Source: an uncultured Lachnospiraceae bacterium (GTDB lineage: Bacteria > Bacillota > Clostridia > Lachnospirales > Lachnospiraceae). From it: a DNA stretch of 6,281 nt. The translations under genes and the position numbers were made by a program. Every line of letters starts with the position of its first letter. The first letter of the stretch is position 1. The notes under the pieces are model-generated. The model was not told where the DNA came from and made no database searches. It saw only the letters and a program-made list of their open reading frames with translations. The stretch covers positions 1 to 6,281 of the forward strand of contig CADBTX010000154.1 in assembly GCA_902797705.1 (NCBI GenBank). The letters run 5' to 3'. Below, piece by piece: positions 6,199 to 6,281 of this stretch.

Positions 6199-6281
6199 TG
6201 CCGATGGTGGGACTTGAACCCACACGGTGTTGCCACCAAAGGATTTTGAGTCCTCCTCGTCTGCCATTCCGACACATCGGC
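6199..6281 (-). tRNA. tRNA-Leu, anticodon CAA
   Basis: Read on the minus strand, the 83 nt fold as a complete class II tRNA. The acceptor stem GCCGATG/CATCGGC has 7 perfect pairs with discriminator A. The D stem is TCG/CGA, and the anticodon stem GAGGA/TCCTT has loop C-T-CAA-A-A. The anticodon CAA (6246-6248) reads UUG leucine codons. The long variable arm is a GGTG/CACC stem with a GCAA tetraloop, and the T arm is GTGGG/CCCAC with loop TTCAAGT. The 5' end coincides with the last base of the window, so its promoter is outside. The 3' CCA is not encoded (CTC follows the discriminator) and must be added by nucleotidyltransferase. Confidence 0.96.

Noticed and set aside
6190..6281. tRNA-Leu 3' end as an integration site of a mobile element
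   Set aside because: No integrase gene, no duplicated tRNA 3' segment and no change of composition are visible. The side next to the tRNA 3' end is the intact formyltransferase gene.

Overview
The window reads as a piece of a Gram-positive, Clostridia-type chromosome, most likely of the Lachnospiraceae. The reasons are AAGGAG/AGGAGG ribosome binding sites, moderate GC, tightly packed co-directional genes, and a stand-alone AICAR formyltransferase paired with a PurO-type IMP cyclohydrolase. The family assignment is an inference, because no phylogenetic marker was compared.

Layout. Positions 1-2216 hold the 3' part of a large acidic, repetitive, single-pass membrane protein that I do not recognise. 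Its true start lies left of the window. Then follow, all on + and almost without gaps, hisH (2238-2843), hisF (2854-3618), ung (3606-4295, overlapping hisF by 13 bp), purO (4297-5004) and a stand-alone AICAR formyltransferase (5016-6194, GTG start). On the minus strand a complete tRNA-Leu(CAA) occupies 6199-6281, tail to tail with the formyltransferase gene and only 4 bp from its stop codon. No intergenic stretch exceeds about 21 bp. I see no promoter, riboswitch or rho-independent terminator inside the window, so the + strand genes look like one operon whose promoter and terminator lie elsewhere.

Functional logic. HisH and HisF together form imidazole glycerol phosphate synthase, which releases AICAR as its second product. 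The last two genes encode the two enzymes that turn AICAR into IMP: formylation to FAICAR, then PurO cyclisation. The cluster therefore links the AICAR-releasing step of histidine synthesis with the AICAR-consuming end of purine synthesis. The usual bifunctional PurH is replaced by two separate proteins, the cyclohydrolase being of the unrelated PurO family. ung (uracil excision repair) lies between the two halves.

The most unusual item is the first protein. Its cytoplasmic half carries at least six variations of a short motif (M-[ST]-P-E-E-I-x-x-[ML]-[VL]) that resembles the EIDALL segment at the N-termini of the flagellar switch proteins FliM and FliY. It also has two Lys-tract/amphipathic-helix/acidic modules, a Lys/Pro-rich stretch, one transmembrane helix, and an outside helical, partly TPR-like domain.
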